Source: an uncultured Nostoc sp. (GTDB lineage: Bacteria > Cyanobacteriota > Cyanobacteriia > Cyanobacteriales > Nostocaceae). From it: DNA of 44,199 nucleotides. This document shows positions 1 to 8,461 of the stretch, piece by piece. Both the position numbers and the translations under genes were made by a program. The stretch's first letter is position 1; the number at the start of each line of letters is the position of its first letter. The notes under the pieces are model-generated. The model was not told where the DNA came from and did not search any database. It saw nothing but the letters and a program-made list of their open reading frames with translations. Location: positions 1 to 44,199 of the forward strand of contig NZ_CALMFY010000183.1 of NCBI RefSeq assembly GCF_937863485.1. The letters are read 5' to 3'.

Positions 1-53
1 TACCTTAATGGATTATTGTCGGTTTGAGGTACTTCAAAAACTGAGATGCTCCC

Positions 54-194
54 ATGGCAATGATGCTGACTACTAGTGAGATAATTCCTGTTGTAGATGG
101 TAAATTAGCTTTGGGAACCTGGCAATCTGTGTTGTTTTTTGAGTTGGATGGGCCGCGCAAAAGAACGGTATTTGTGCAAATTTCTGGCGAATAA
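54..194 (+). pseudogene. C-terminal remnant of a YjbQ/UPF0047 family protein
   Basis: The frame ending at the TAA at 192-194 reads as the C-terminal 46 residues of a YjbQ (UPF0047, secondary thiamine-phosphate synthase) protein, with the family signature [10 protein letters not shown], then ELDGPR and a final QISGE. The same frame has a TGA at 42-44, and neither other frame upstream resembles the family. The segment between DAP and TTSE also seems a few residues shorter than in full-length members. I infer a decayed gene rather than one merely cut by the window edge, but only 53 upstream bases are available. It could be a gene with a sequencing error. Confidence 0.55.
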
Positions 195-377
195 TGCAAC
201 TTCACACCTGGAGCGATCGCAGATTATCCCAAATCTGAGAGAATTACGAACACGACCAACAAGTGTATCAGTTGAATTTACTTACAGCAATTAAAAATTT
301 GAAAGAATGTTTTCAAGCATAACCTTCCTTTCCACAAACCAGGACTTTCGTTGTGTCAAAGGCAGACGCAATTAGCT

Positions 378-1430
378 ATGAAAAATAACGATAACTTTGT
401 ATTACGTAATACTTGGTACTATGCTCTGCCTAGTAATCAGATCAAGCCAGGTATGATGATCAGCCGCATTTTCTTGGGAGAACCGGTGCTGCTAGTCCGC
501 GACCAGGATGGCAAAGTCTCAGCGATGCGGGACATTTGTCCTCATCGAGCCGTGCCCTTGAGCTGTGGTAGATTTGATGGGCAGGAAGTGGAATGCTGCT
601 ACCACGGTTGGCGCTTTAACTCCGGTGGGCGCTGTACTGCGATCCCGTCTCTTGTAGAAGAACAGCAGATGGATTTGAGTCGCTTCGACGTCCAATCCTA
701 TGCAATTCGGGAAGCCCAAGGGAATATCTGGATATATATAACTGATCCCGATAACCCTCAGCCTGCTTCTGAGATGGAGATTCCGGTCATTCCAGGGTTT
801 GATGAGCGCTCGCATCAATTCGTAGAGATCATGAAATTCCCCTGTTTTATAGATCATGCAGTGGTAGGTCTGATGGACCCTGCTCATTCACCCTATGTTC
901 ATCGCGCTTGGTGGTGGCGAAATGAGCAACTGCACGAGGAAGTAAAGCAATTCGACGCTTCGCCCTACGGCTTCACGATGCGACGACACCGATTACCAGC
1001 AAATGGAGGTCGATTATACTGGCTGATTGGCGGTGGTGTGCCGGAAACGGAAATTTCTTTTCGTTTACCTGGAGTCAGAATTGAAGAAACCACGATTGGC
1101 AAGCATCGAGTCGTTAATTTAACGGCAGTTACACCCATTTCAGACACAGAAACCGAGGTAACTTTTGCTCTTTACTGGACACTGCCTTGGGCAGGATTTT
1201 TCAAGCCATTGATGCACGTACTAACACAAACCTTCCTCGGTCAAGACCGAACGGTTGTGGAAAAGCAGCAGATTGGTCTGAAATATAATCCTGTGCTGCG
1301 ACTGATTAAGGACTCAGATATGCAGGCGCAGTGGTACTACCAGTTAAAGCGAGAGTATGCTCGGTCTGTCGCTGAAGGACGAGAATTTGTGAATCCTGTC
1401 AAGGGTCAAATACTCCGCTGGCGTGCTTAA
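378..1430 (+). CDS. Rieske [2Fe-2S] ring-hydroxylating oxygenase (pheophorbide a oxygenase-like)
   Basis: The protein has about 350 residues. An N-terminal Rieske domain carries Cys54-x-His56 and Cys73-x2-His76 (CPHRAVP and CCYHGW), the usual [2Fe-2S] ligands. The C-terminal catalytic half has the mononuclear iron motif DPAHSPYVH (Asp167, His170, His175). Family members oxygenate aromatic or tetrapyrrole substrates using electrons from a ferredoxin or reductase; the plant relative pheophorbide a oxygenase opens the chlorophyll macrocycle. No transmembrane tail is evident, so the protein is probably soluble. I chose ATG 378 over an upstream in-frame TTG at 351 because it is the first ATG and leaves the normal short leader before the NTWYYAL segment. 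The next gene is 362 bases away, so it is likely a separate unit. The substrate cannot be read from the sequence. Confidence 0.88.
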   Translation: MKNNDNFVLRNTWYYALPSNQIKPGMMISRIFLGEPVLLVRDQDGKVSAMRDICPHRAVPLSCGRFDGQEVECCYHGWRFNSGGRCTAIPSLVEEQQMDLSRFDVQSYAIREAQGNIWIYITDPDNPQPASEMEIPVIPGFDERSHQFVEIMKFPCFIDHAVVGLMDPAHSPYVHRAWWWRNEQLHEEVKQFDASPYGFTMRRHRLPANGGRLYWLIGGGVPETEISFRLPGVRIEETTIGKHRVVNLTAVTPISDTETEVTFALYWTLPWAGFFKPLMHVLTQTFLGQDRTVVEKQQIGLKYNPVLRLIKDSDMQAQWYYQLKREYARSVAEGREFVNPVKGQILRWRA

Positions 1431-1792
1431 AATTGAGATTTACGGCGTTGCTCCCTTTGCAGGATTGATTTAGCAACTAAGGCTGATCTTTCCTGCTTGC
1501 CCAAATTCATCTCACTGTCTGCAACGCCAGATCTACTTCTCTTGCCACGTCAACAATACTAATGAATGACGCTCCAAAACTGAGAATTTAGCCTCAAACA
1601 GCAATATCATCCTAAATCCACGGCTGAGAAGATGATCCGGCTATTTGGGTAAGCATACTTTGTCTGATTTTTTCCTTATTTCCTCAAACTATTACCTGCA
1701 CTTAACCTGAAATTATGTACACAATACTAAATAGCTATGCATATCCCTAAGTTCTCAGAATTACCGGATTATTCAATCTAGAAGTACGAATT
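1431..1792. other. Intergenic spacer, no gene seen
   Basis: This 362-base spacer separates the Rieske gene from the aldehyde oxidoreductase operon. No convincing ORF, terminator or repeat was seen. It presumably holds the promoter of the downstream three-gene operon, but no clear -35/-10 pair could be assigned. Confidence 0.4.
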
Positions 1793-2506
1793 ATGGAACA
1801 CAAAAAAAGGGCAGAAATAACATCCCAACCCGATTTTTCGGGACAGGCACTGACTGCTGCCGGAACAGCTATAGCCGCTCCTTCATTACTCAATCAGGCA
1901 ACTATAGCAAAGGAAGCTAGCCAAAGTAACCCTGGTGAGATGAGCGTAAAACTTACTGTTAACGGTGAGCAGCAAACCCTTGACCTTGAGCCGCGTGTCA
2001 CACTCTTAGATGCCCTGCGCGATCGCTTGGGGCTAGTGGGCAGTAAAAAGGGATGCGATCACGGGCAATGTGGGGCCTGTACTGTTCTGATCGATGGTGA
2101 GCGAGTTTATTCCTGCCTGGCTCTGGCAGTGATGCAGGAAGACAAGGCGATCGTCACCATTGAAGGGCTGGCGAAGGGCGATACTCTCCATCCAGTGCAG
2201 GCAGCATTCATTGATAACGATGGCTTCCAGTGCGGCTATTGTACCCCAGGACAGATTTGTGCTTCTGTTGCCTTACTTGATGAAGTCAAACGCGGCTGTG
2301 CCAGCGTTGTCACGCCAGATTTGACTCGTCCCCCACAGTTGGCTGAACTCTCTGAAGCTGAAATCAAGGAGCGACTGAGTGGTAATCTCTGTCGATGTAG
2401 CGCTTACAACGGCATTGTGGCAGCAGTCCAGCAGGTAACGGGACAAAAACCGCCCTCTCCTGCCGCAGATGTAATGGTCAATGAACCCCAGGAGATGCTC
2501 AGATGA
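1793..2506 (+). CDS. paoA: Aldehyde oxidoreductase [2Fe-2S] subunit (PaoA/YagT-like)
   Basis: This is the small iron-sulfur subunit of a xanthine-oxidase family enzyme (237 residues). A plant-type [2Fe-2S] domain has Cys88, 93, 96 and 108 (CDHGQCGAC). An alpha-helical [2Fe-2S] domain has Cys147, 150, 200 and 202 (CGYC and CRC). It passes electrons from the Mo cofactor subunit to the FAD subunit. The N-terminal 50 residues extend beyond the core, as in E. coli PaoA, where the extension is a Tat signal. Here it reads MEHKKRAEIT followed by an Ala-rich stretch, with no twin arginine, so export is doubtful. Its stop overlaps the next start by ATGA, indicating coupled translation with the FAD subunit. 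Confidence 0.88.
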   Translation: MEHKKRAEITSQPDFSGQALTAAGTAIAAPSLLNQATIAKEASQSNPGEMSVKLTVNGEQQTLDLEPRVTLLDALRDRLGLVGSKKGCDHGQCGACTVLIDGERVYSCLALAVMQEDKAIVTIEGLAKGDTLHPVQAAFIDNDGFQCGYCTPGQICASVALLDEVKRGCASVVTPDLTRPPQLAELSEAEIKERLSGNLCRCSAYNGIVAAVQQVTGQKPPSPAADVMVNEPQEMLR

Positions 2507-3498
2507 ACAACTTCGCTTACACCCGTGCTACCTCTGTGAAAGATGCGGTTCAACGGGCAACGAATGACCAAAATGCGATATTGATTGCGGGCGGTACGAA
2601 TTTGGTTGACCGTCTCAAAGTCTTCCTAGATGAGCCATCGCAACTTATCGATATTTCTAGATTAGAGATGAAACGCATTGAACGGACAAGTGAGGGTGGT
2701 CTGAGCCTTGGAGCGCTGGTAACTAACACAGCAGTGGCAGACCATCCTGATGTTCGCCGCGATTATCCAATACTGTCTCGGGCGATTCTTTCTGGTGCGT
2801 CTCAGCAAATCCGCAATATGGCAACCGTAGGGGGCAACCTACTGCAACGCACTCGCTGTCCCTACTACTACGATACCGCCTTCCCTTGCAACAAACGGCA
2901 ACCGGGAAGCGGCTGTCCAGCAGCAACGGGGATCAACCGGATGCACGCCATTCTTGGGGCCAGTGACCAATGCGTGGCAGTTCAACCCTCGGATATGTGT
3001 GTTCCTCTTGCGGCTCTAGATGCTGTTGTTGTTGTGGAAGGCCCCAAGGGTAAGCGGCAGATACCATTGACAGACTTTCACCGACTACCAGGGGACACAC
3101 CCCAGCGAGATACAAACTTAGAGCCAGGTGAGTTGATTACCTCTGTGGTTCTGCCCCCAGTGCCGTTTGCCAAATCAGGGGTTTACCTAAAGTTACGCGA
3201 TCGCACTTCCTATGCCTTTGCGTTAGTCTCTGTGGCAGCTGCTATTGACTTGGCGGGTGAGCAGATTCAGAATGTGCGCTTGGCAATGGGTGGTGTAGCC
3301 CATAAACCTTGGCGCTCAAAAGAAGCAGAAAAGTTTTTGATCGGCAAGAGTGCCAATACTGCAACGTATCAACAGGCGGCAGAAATTGCACTTCAAGAAG
3401 CGAAACCATTAACTTATAACAGTTTCAAAGTTGACTTGGCAAAGCGGGCAATTCGCCGCGCACTCACGGTGTCAGCCAAAGGAGGAGGCGTAGCATGA
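2503..3498 (+). CDS. paoB: Aldehyde oxidoreductase FAD-binding subunit (PaoB/YagS-like)
   Basis: A 331-residue FAD subunit of the molybdenum hydroxylase family. The N-terminal FAD-binding loop AGGTNLVDRLK lies at about residues 29-39, and the second conserved stretch ATVGGNLLQR at 107-116. It is followed by an insert with Cys119, Cys129, Cys138 and Cys157 (RTRCPYYYD, FPCNKR, GSGCPA). This resembles the E. coli PaoB insert that binds an extra [4Fe-4S] cluster, so I assign the Pao/Yag subfamily rather than generic xanthine dehydrogenase. The C-terminal CO-dehydrogenase flavoprotein domain follows. Both flanking genes overlap it by four bases, giving a tightly coupled operon. Confidence 0.88.
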   Translation: MNNFAYTRATSVKDAVQRATNDQNAILIAGGTNLVDRLKVFLDEPSQLIDISRLEMKRIERTSEGGLSLGALVTNTAVADHPDVRRDYPILSRAILSGASQQIRNMATVGGNLLQRTRCPYYYDTAFPCNKRQPGSGCPAATGINRMHAILGASDQCVAVQPSDMCVPLAALDAVVVVEGPKGKRQIPLTDFHRLPGDTPQRDTNLEPGELITSVVLPPVPFAKSGVYLKLRDRTSYAFALVSVAAAIDLAGEQIQNVRLAMGGVAHKPWRSKEAEKFLIGKSANTATYQQAAEIALQEAKPLTYNSFKVDLAKRAIRRALTVSAKGGGVA

Positions 3499-5609
3499 AC
3501 AAAGTAATTGGGACTGCCATCAACCGCAAGGATGGACGGGCAAAGGTTACGGGCACGGCAACCTACGCCGCAGAACATGAAATTCCAGGTCTGGTTCACG
3601 GTTATCTTGTCACCGCCAGCATTGCCAATGGGCAAATTAAAAATATCGACACCAGTGTGGCAGAAAAGGCAATAGGTGTGATAGATGTTTTCACGCATAA
3701 AAACTCGCCTAAAATGTTTATGCCAGCCAACGACTTTATGACCTCGAAAATCTACGAGGCTCGTCTGCCGTTGTCGGATGACAAAATTCACTATGCAGGG
3801 CAAATTATCGGTTTGGTAGTAGCAGACACCTTCGAGCGGGCGCGTGATGCGGCGCATTTGGTCAAGGTGGAATACACAAGCCAAAAGCCAGTCGTGGAAG
3901 CTGCACTCGCCACCTTCAAGGAGGCACCACCACAGATGGGTGAGGAGCTAAAGTTTGAAAAGGGGAATTTTGCGGCAGGGGTGGCGAGTGCAACAACGAA
4001 ACTTACAGCTACCTACAAGACAGCCATCGAACTGCACGCGCCGATGGAACCCCATGCGATCATTGCCCACTGGCAAGATGCAAACTCACTCACTGTTTAC
4101 GAACCGTCCCAGTGGGTGTTGGGAACTCAGCGCACCTATGCACAACTCTTTGGAGTGCCAACTGAACAGGTTCATGTCGTCACACCTTTTTTGGGTGGAG
4201 CTTTCGGCTCTAAAGCCTTTCCCTGGCCCCACGGTATTCTCTGTGCAGCGGCTGCCCGTGAACTTCAGCGTCCTCTGAGAGTCGTCCTCAGCCGACGGCA
4301 AATGACAGCGAACGCCGGACACCGCTCCGAAACCGAGCAAACTATGCGCTTGGGAGCAACTGCTGATGGTAGTTTAACTGCGATCGCCCATGAGGTTAAA
4401 TCCTGTACCTCGCCTGTGGATGTCTTTACAGAACCCTGTACTTCGGTCACGCCAGTTATGTACACAGCGCCGAATTTGCAACTGAAGCAGGAACTAGCGG
4501 TGCTGAACATCGGTACACCAACATTCATGCGCGCCCCAGGAGAGAATCCTGGGATGTGGGCGATGGAGTCAGCGATGGACGAGCTCGCCTGGATGCTAAA
4601 GATTGACCCGGTAGAACTGCGCCTAAAAAACCAAACTAAAGAACATCAGCGCAATGGTCAGCCATTCTCAGCCAAACATTTTGCTGACTGTTTGCTCTTG
4701 GGTGCGGAGCAATTTGGCTGGAAAGACAGACCAAAACAGCCGCGTTCTTTGACACGCGATGGCAAACTCGTTGGTTGGGGGATGGCGGCAGCAACCTACC
4801 CTGGCAGGCGAGGTGCAGCATCAGCCAAGGTAAGGCTGCTATCAGATGGTACTGCCCATGTTCTCACTGCTGGGAATGACATGGGCACTGGCGCATATAC
4901 CGTTGTTGCGGCCACAGCAGCAGATGCATTGGGGCTACCCGTCGAACAGATACATGTAGAGTTAGGCGACTCCTTACTACCAGATGGAGGCATGGCGGGT
5001 GGTTCCATGATGACAGCATCTCTCCTGCCGGCGGTCATGTCAGCTTGTGAGCAAGTTCTGAAAACTGCTAATGCTAAGACCGCACAGGAGGCGTTTGCAA
5101 CTCTGAGTCAGTCCGGCCAAACAGCAATTGAAGTCACAGCATCCTCCGCTCCTGGCGATGAAACCAAGAAATGGGCGTTCCAATCTTGGGGCGCACATTT
5201 TTGCGAAGTCAGCGTGGATGAAGAAATCGGACGTTTGCGGGTGACGCGCTGGGTGTCAGTGATGGATATCGGGCGAGTGATCAACTCTAAGACAGTAGCC
5301 AGTCAAGTTCGTGGTGGCGTGATCATGGGTATTGGGCAAGCCTTAATGGAGGAGTGCCAAGTTGATCCAAACATCGGCTATCCTGTGGTTTATGACCTTG
5401 CTACCTATCACTTCCCAGCCCATGCAGATATTCCTCGCATTCAGGTGGCCTTCGTCGGCGAACCTGACCTCAACTTCAACCCAGCAGGTGTACGAGGTGT
5501 AGGCGAAATTGGGATCACAGGTGTTTCAGCTGCGATCGCCAATGCAGTTTACCATGCCACAGGTAAGCGCATCCGTGATTTACCTATTACACCTGACAAG
5601 TTGATCTAA
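3495..5609 (+). CDS. paoC: Aldehyde oxidoreductase molybdenum-cofactor subunit (PaoC/YagR-like)
   Basis: The large catalytic subunit, 704 residues against about 730 in E. coli PaoC. The domain order is normal: an N-terminal a/b-hammerhead (residues 15-130), then molybdopterin-binding domains with GGAFGSK at 234-240. The C-terminal GVGEIG contains Glu671, which matches the catalytic glutamate of the family. By homology it oxidises aldehydes to carboxylic acids at a molybdenum centre. It starts at ATG 3495, overlapping the FAD subunit stop. A dedicated maturation factor (PaoD/XdhC type), often the fourth gene, is absent here. The following gene is on the opposite strand and ends 35 bases away, so transcription converges. 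Confidence 0.88.
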   Translation: MNKVIGTAINRKDGRAKVTGTATYAAEHEIPGLVHGYLVTASIANGQIKNIDTSVAEKAIGVIDVFTHKNSPKMFMPANDFMTSKIYEARLPLSDDKIHYAGQIIGLVVADTFERARDAAHLVKVEYTSQKPVVEAALATFKEAPPQMGEELKFEKGNFAAGVASATTKLTATYKTAIELHAPMEPHAIIAHWQDANSLTVYEPSQWVLGTQRTYAQLFGVPTEQVHVVTPFLGGAFGSKAFPWPHGILCAAAARELQRPLRVVLSRRQMTANAGHRSETEQTMRLGATADGSLTAIAHEVKSCTSPVDVFTEPCTSVTPVMYTAPNLQLKQELAVLNIGTPTFMRAPGENPGMWAMESAMDELAWMLKIDPVELRLKNQTKEHQRNGQPFSAKHFADCLLLGAEQFGWKDRPKQPRSLTRDGKLVGWGMAAATYPGRRGAASAKVRLLSDGTAHVLTAGNDMGTGAYTVVAATAADALGLPVEQIHVELGDSLLPDGGMAGGSMMTASLLPAVMSACEQVLKTANAKTAQEAFATLSQSGQTAIEVTASSAPGDETKKWAFQSWGAHFCEVSVDEEIGRLRVTRWVSVMDIGRVINSKTVASQVRGGVIMGIGQALMEECQVDPNIGYPVVYDLATYHFPAHADIPRIQVAFVGEPDLNFNPAGVRGVGEIGITGVSAAIANAVYHATGKRIRDLPITPDKLI

Positions 5610-5644
5610 AAGACATTGGGCATTGAGAAGAAGCTTTAGGGGCA

Positions 5645-6322
5645 CTAATCCAAACTAAATTCTGCAAATTCTCTTTGCCCAAACAGCATGTTTCGGTCTA
5701 CTGCTGACAAAATTTTATTATTGGCGTGTTGGCTATTTAAACAGCGACCAACTAACTGCGCGACATCTGCACGATTAATGCTACCAATAATCTGCGGATC
5801 TTCGGTTAAAACGCCATTGCCCGTTGCTGGTTCTGACTTGAGTCCACCAGGACGGATGATTGTATAAGTGAGTCCACTGGCAATTAAGTGTTGTTCAGCT
5901 TTGTCTTTCTCAGCTAAAACTTTTCCTAGTACCTCTAAAACTTGGGGTGACGCTGCAACAACACTATTGCCAGCGCCAATGGAAGATACAAGAATAAACT
6001 TTTGCACCCCAGCCTTAACTGCTGCATCGATCAGATTTCTATTACCAGGGTAATCCGGCCTTTCTACATCTGTTGGTAAACCGCCAATTGTACTGATAAC
6101 AGTGTCAATAGGTTCATCTGTCAGCATTGCCCGTTCTACATCGCCAATATTCAAGGCATCTCCCAGAACTACCTCAATACCGATTCCTTCTAGTTGAGCA
6201 GCAACTGCTGCCGTTCTCAGGAGTGCTTTGACCTTTAACTGTTGCGCTGTGAGGGATTGGGCAATTTCTCGACCAACACCGCGACTTGCTCCAGCCAGAA
6301 AAATATAAGATGCATTTGTCAT
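5645..6322 (-). CDS. NAD(P)-binding atypical short-chain dehydrogenase (NmrA/SDR_a5-like)
   Basis: A 225-residue Rossmann protein. The glycine-rich dinucleotide loop is GASRGVG at residues 11-17. A second conserved segment reads VISTIGG, and a helix-strand SSIGAG follows. This is the pattern of atypical SDRs (NAD(P)H-binding, NmrA-like), which act as reductases, epimerases or redox sensors. The classical YxxxK catalytic pair is not obvious. The upstream alpha/beta hydrolase gene ends 11 bases before its start, so the two are probably co-transcribed. The substrate is unknown. Confidence 0.8.
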   Translation of the reverse strand: MTNASYIFLAGASRGVGREIAQSLTAQQLKVKALLRTAAVAAQLEGIGIEVVLGDALNIGDVERAMLTDEPIDTVISTIGGLPTDVERPDYPGNRNLIDAAVKAGVQKFILVSSIGAGNSVVAASPQVLEVLGKVLAEKDKAEQHLIASGLTYTIIRPGGLKSEPATGNGVLTEDPQIIGSINRADVAQLVGRCLNSQHANNKILSAVDRNMLFGQREFAEFSLD

Positions 6323-6333
6323 AATCAGCCTAA

Positions 6334-7314
6334 CTACTTACGCTCAAAGGATTTTATCAGAGGATTGGCAGTATTTAATAATTGCTCAAGCAACTCAGAT
6401 GCTTCTGGTTGATAGCGAACATAAGTGTCAATAAACAAACCAATAATTTCACTCATCAGCAAACGCAAGTTTTCTTGGGGTTGAGTAGCTTCTAAGTCGA
6501 GAGAGGGTCCAACTGTAGTGGAGTCTGGCTGATCAACTATCGAAAAGTGATTTGCTCCTTCTAAAATTACTAGATAGGTGTCATTTCGTCCCCCAGTAAT
6601 TGCTTCTTGGAATGTACGGATGACTGGGGTGGCAGCATCCCCAGGACTTACACCATAGAGTTCGCTACTCTTAACCATGAATTCATCACGGGTTCCTCCC
6701 ATCAGTAGCATTGGTAGAGAATCTGGTAAAGCCAAGATAGTTCCTGGTTCATACCCTATTCTTAAAAGTCCTCTGCTAGTTGCGCCATAAGAAAAAGATG
6801 CAGCAACTCCAGGGAAAAACCGAGGGTCAGCATTTTCGATAGATACTATACCACCCGCAGAGTGTCCACCGAGAATGATCCGTTGTAAATCCAGCATTCC
6901 TGCTAAAATTCCCTGATTTTGTAACTGTTCGAGTTTAGCTAGAAGTGCTGGCAAAGCCGAAGCTGTGGGAGCAGTACGATAAATTGTGGGTTTCATCTTT
7001 TCAAAATCAATCCCAGGTGTGAGGCTAATTACGCCTGGTAGACTTTCGGTAATCCAATTAAACAGAACCACTACTAATCCACGTTCAGCCAATTTAACCG
7101 CTAACCATTGGTATTGTTGAGCATCACAGTTAAAGCCGTTGAATAAAATCACTACTGGAAAAGGTGCCTTTTCTGGATTAGCTGGCTCAATTTTGGTACT
7201 TTTTTCTAACTGATCCGGTATCTGTGCTGGGTAGAGAATTTTCAGGTGAATGGTATCGTAAGGTGACTGGAAACCCTCAACTTTGGCAGCTTCAAAAAAA
7301 GCCCGAACTGTCAT
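6334..7314 (-). CDS. Alpha/beta hydrolase (chlorophyllase/dienelactone hydrolase-like)
   Basis: About 326 residues with an alpha/beta-hydrolase fold. The nucleophile elbow is GGHSAGG, with Ser152. A later MGGTRDEFM probably supplies the acid, and EGANHFS supplies the His of the triad. The early LFNGFNCDAQQYQWLA segment and overall length resemble cyanobacterial chlorophyllase-like or PET-hydrolase-like proteins. No signal peptide is apparent. On the minus strand AGGAAGG stands six bases before ATG at 7314, which decides this start over a GTG 21 bases upstream. It is first in a two-gene unit with the SDR. A link to tetrapyrrole breakdown with the nearby Rieske oxygenase is only an inference. 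Confidence 0.78.
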   Translation of the reverse strand: MTVRAFFEAAKVEGFQSPYDTIHLKILYPAQIPDQLEKSTKIEPANPEKAPFPVVILFNGFNCDAQQYQWLAVKLAERGLVVVLFNWITESLPGVISLTPGIDFEKMKPTIYRTAPTASALPALLAKLEQLQNQGILAGMLDLQRIILGGHSAGGIVSIENADPRFFPGVAASFSYGATSRGLLRIGYEPGTILALPDSLPMLLMGGTRDEFMVKSSELYGVSPGDAATPVIRTFQEAITGGRNDTYLVILEGANHFSIVDQPDSTTVGPSLDLEATQPQENLRLLMSEIIGLFIDTYVRYQPEASELLEQLLNTANPLIKSFERK

Positions 7315-7751
7315 CTGTACCTTCCTGACTATCACTTCTAGAAAATCTTCCTCTCAGTTTACAACTGTTCCTTGCAAGCAAAATCTAATCATCTAAAATA
7401 ACGAAGTAACTAAGTAGAAAGCAGAAGGCAGCAGTGAAGACGCGATTAATCATGTCTGTTTACAGGGCGAACGCATCTAAATATTAAAGATTGATGAGGC
7501 AGATGGAATTCCCCAATGCTTGATCACACAGGACTTTCAGAAAATTAGGTATTAAAGCTGGATAATAATGATAATCGTTGTAGGGGGAGTTTGTGGGGGC
7601 GGGAATGTGAAGAGTTTCAAGGCTAGATTTATTCTCGTTCTGCCTGTTATTGAATGTAAGCCTTCACTACTACTGCTGGAATTCCGTTATTTAAAGCTTA
7701 ACGATATCTTCTATAGATATCTCGGTGACAAAATTTTTATACGACCTCGAT
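7315..7751. other. Intergenic spacer with a degenerate palindrome
   Basis: No supportable gene was found. Positions 7438-7457 hold a degenerate copy (GACGCGATTAATCATGTC core) of the palindrome present intact at 13560-13579 and 38628-38647. Short ORFs here have no recognisable features. The stretch lies between the upstream end of the hydrolase operon and the tail of the minus-strand TIGR04255 operon. Confidence 0.4.
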
Positions 7752-8447
7752 TTATCCTTGTGCCACGTATTGAAGAGTTTCAATTTGCTCAGATGCTGTC
7801 AGGTCTTTACCATTTGCCCAACTAGTAGGAGGTTTAGAGTGATTCAATGCTCCAAACATTTTAAGGCAGTGCGAGTACGTGATGGCCCACATAAGCCGAT
7901 AATTTACATTGTATTTTTTATCATTTGCAATAAAAGTAGATTTGATAGTTTGATCGCGAATACCATTTAGGATTGTAATTGCTAGTTCTTCCGAATCCTT
8001 GATATCTAGATCGAAATGGCGATGGTTAGCTGGATAAAAATTTAAATTATTTTGAGGAGTAAATTCATAGCGGGTTGTTTTTGGGAGACAGTTTACTGGA
8101 ATAATTAAAGAGCCTCTAGTAGCCTTTGAGTCTCGTTTGTTGCCTTTGCTAGCACGAAGCTTGCTTTGATTTATACCTTCTGCTACTACCCCAAGAGCGT
8201 GTCCGATATCAAAAGGATCGATTGTATCGGCTTCATAAGTAGAGATACCTGAAGCTTCACCTCCTAACACTTGCTCAATAACTTGTTGGATTAAATCCTG
8301 ACTCCAGAGGCTCTCGACAGAGCTATTTACCTCACTTACAATCGGTTCAAAATCTCCTAAGCTCCTACAAAGACGTACTAGGTATTTAGGTCGCTTAGAT
8401 CCTTGGTATAACTTTCTGAAGTACCAAGGTATGGCGTTCAATTTCAT
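7752..8447 (-). CDS. Uncharacterised protein, third gene of TIGR04255 operon
   Basis: A 231-residue protein I do not recognise. It looks soluble, with no signal peptide or membrane segment. The N-terminal third is basic (KLYQGSKRPKYLVRL), the middle has an acidic-rich stretch and a TRGSLIIPV strand, and the C-terminal part is helical. Its start lies 14 bases after the stop of the preceding gene and no strong ribosome binding site is visible, which suggests translation depends on upstream genes. Being last in a tight operon with a TIGR04255 protein, it may be an effector or partner, but no catalytic motif supports a specific role. Confidence 0.65.
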   Translation of the reverse strand: MKLNAIPWYFRKLYQGSKRPKYLVRLCRSLGDFEPIVSEVNSSVESLWSQDLIQQVIEQVLGGEASGISTYEADTIDPFDIGHALGVVAEGINQSKLRASKGNKRDSKATRGSLIIPVNCLPKTTRYEFTPQNNLNFYPANHRHFDLDIKDSEELAITILNGIRDQTIKSTFIANDKKYNVNYRLMWAITYSHCLKMFGALNHSKPPTSWANGKDLTASEQIETLQYVAQG

Positions 8448-8461
8448 GAAATGAGGGGATA

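Noticed and set aside
7568..7970. Two overlapping plus-strand ORFs of 81-85 residues
   Set aside because: Both overlap or abut the end of the minus-strand gene at 7752-8447 and have no protein-like features.
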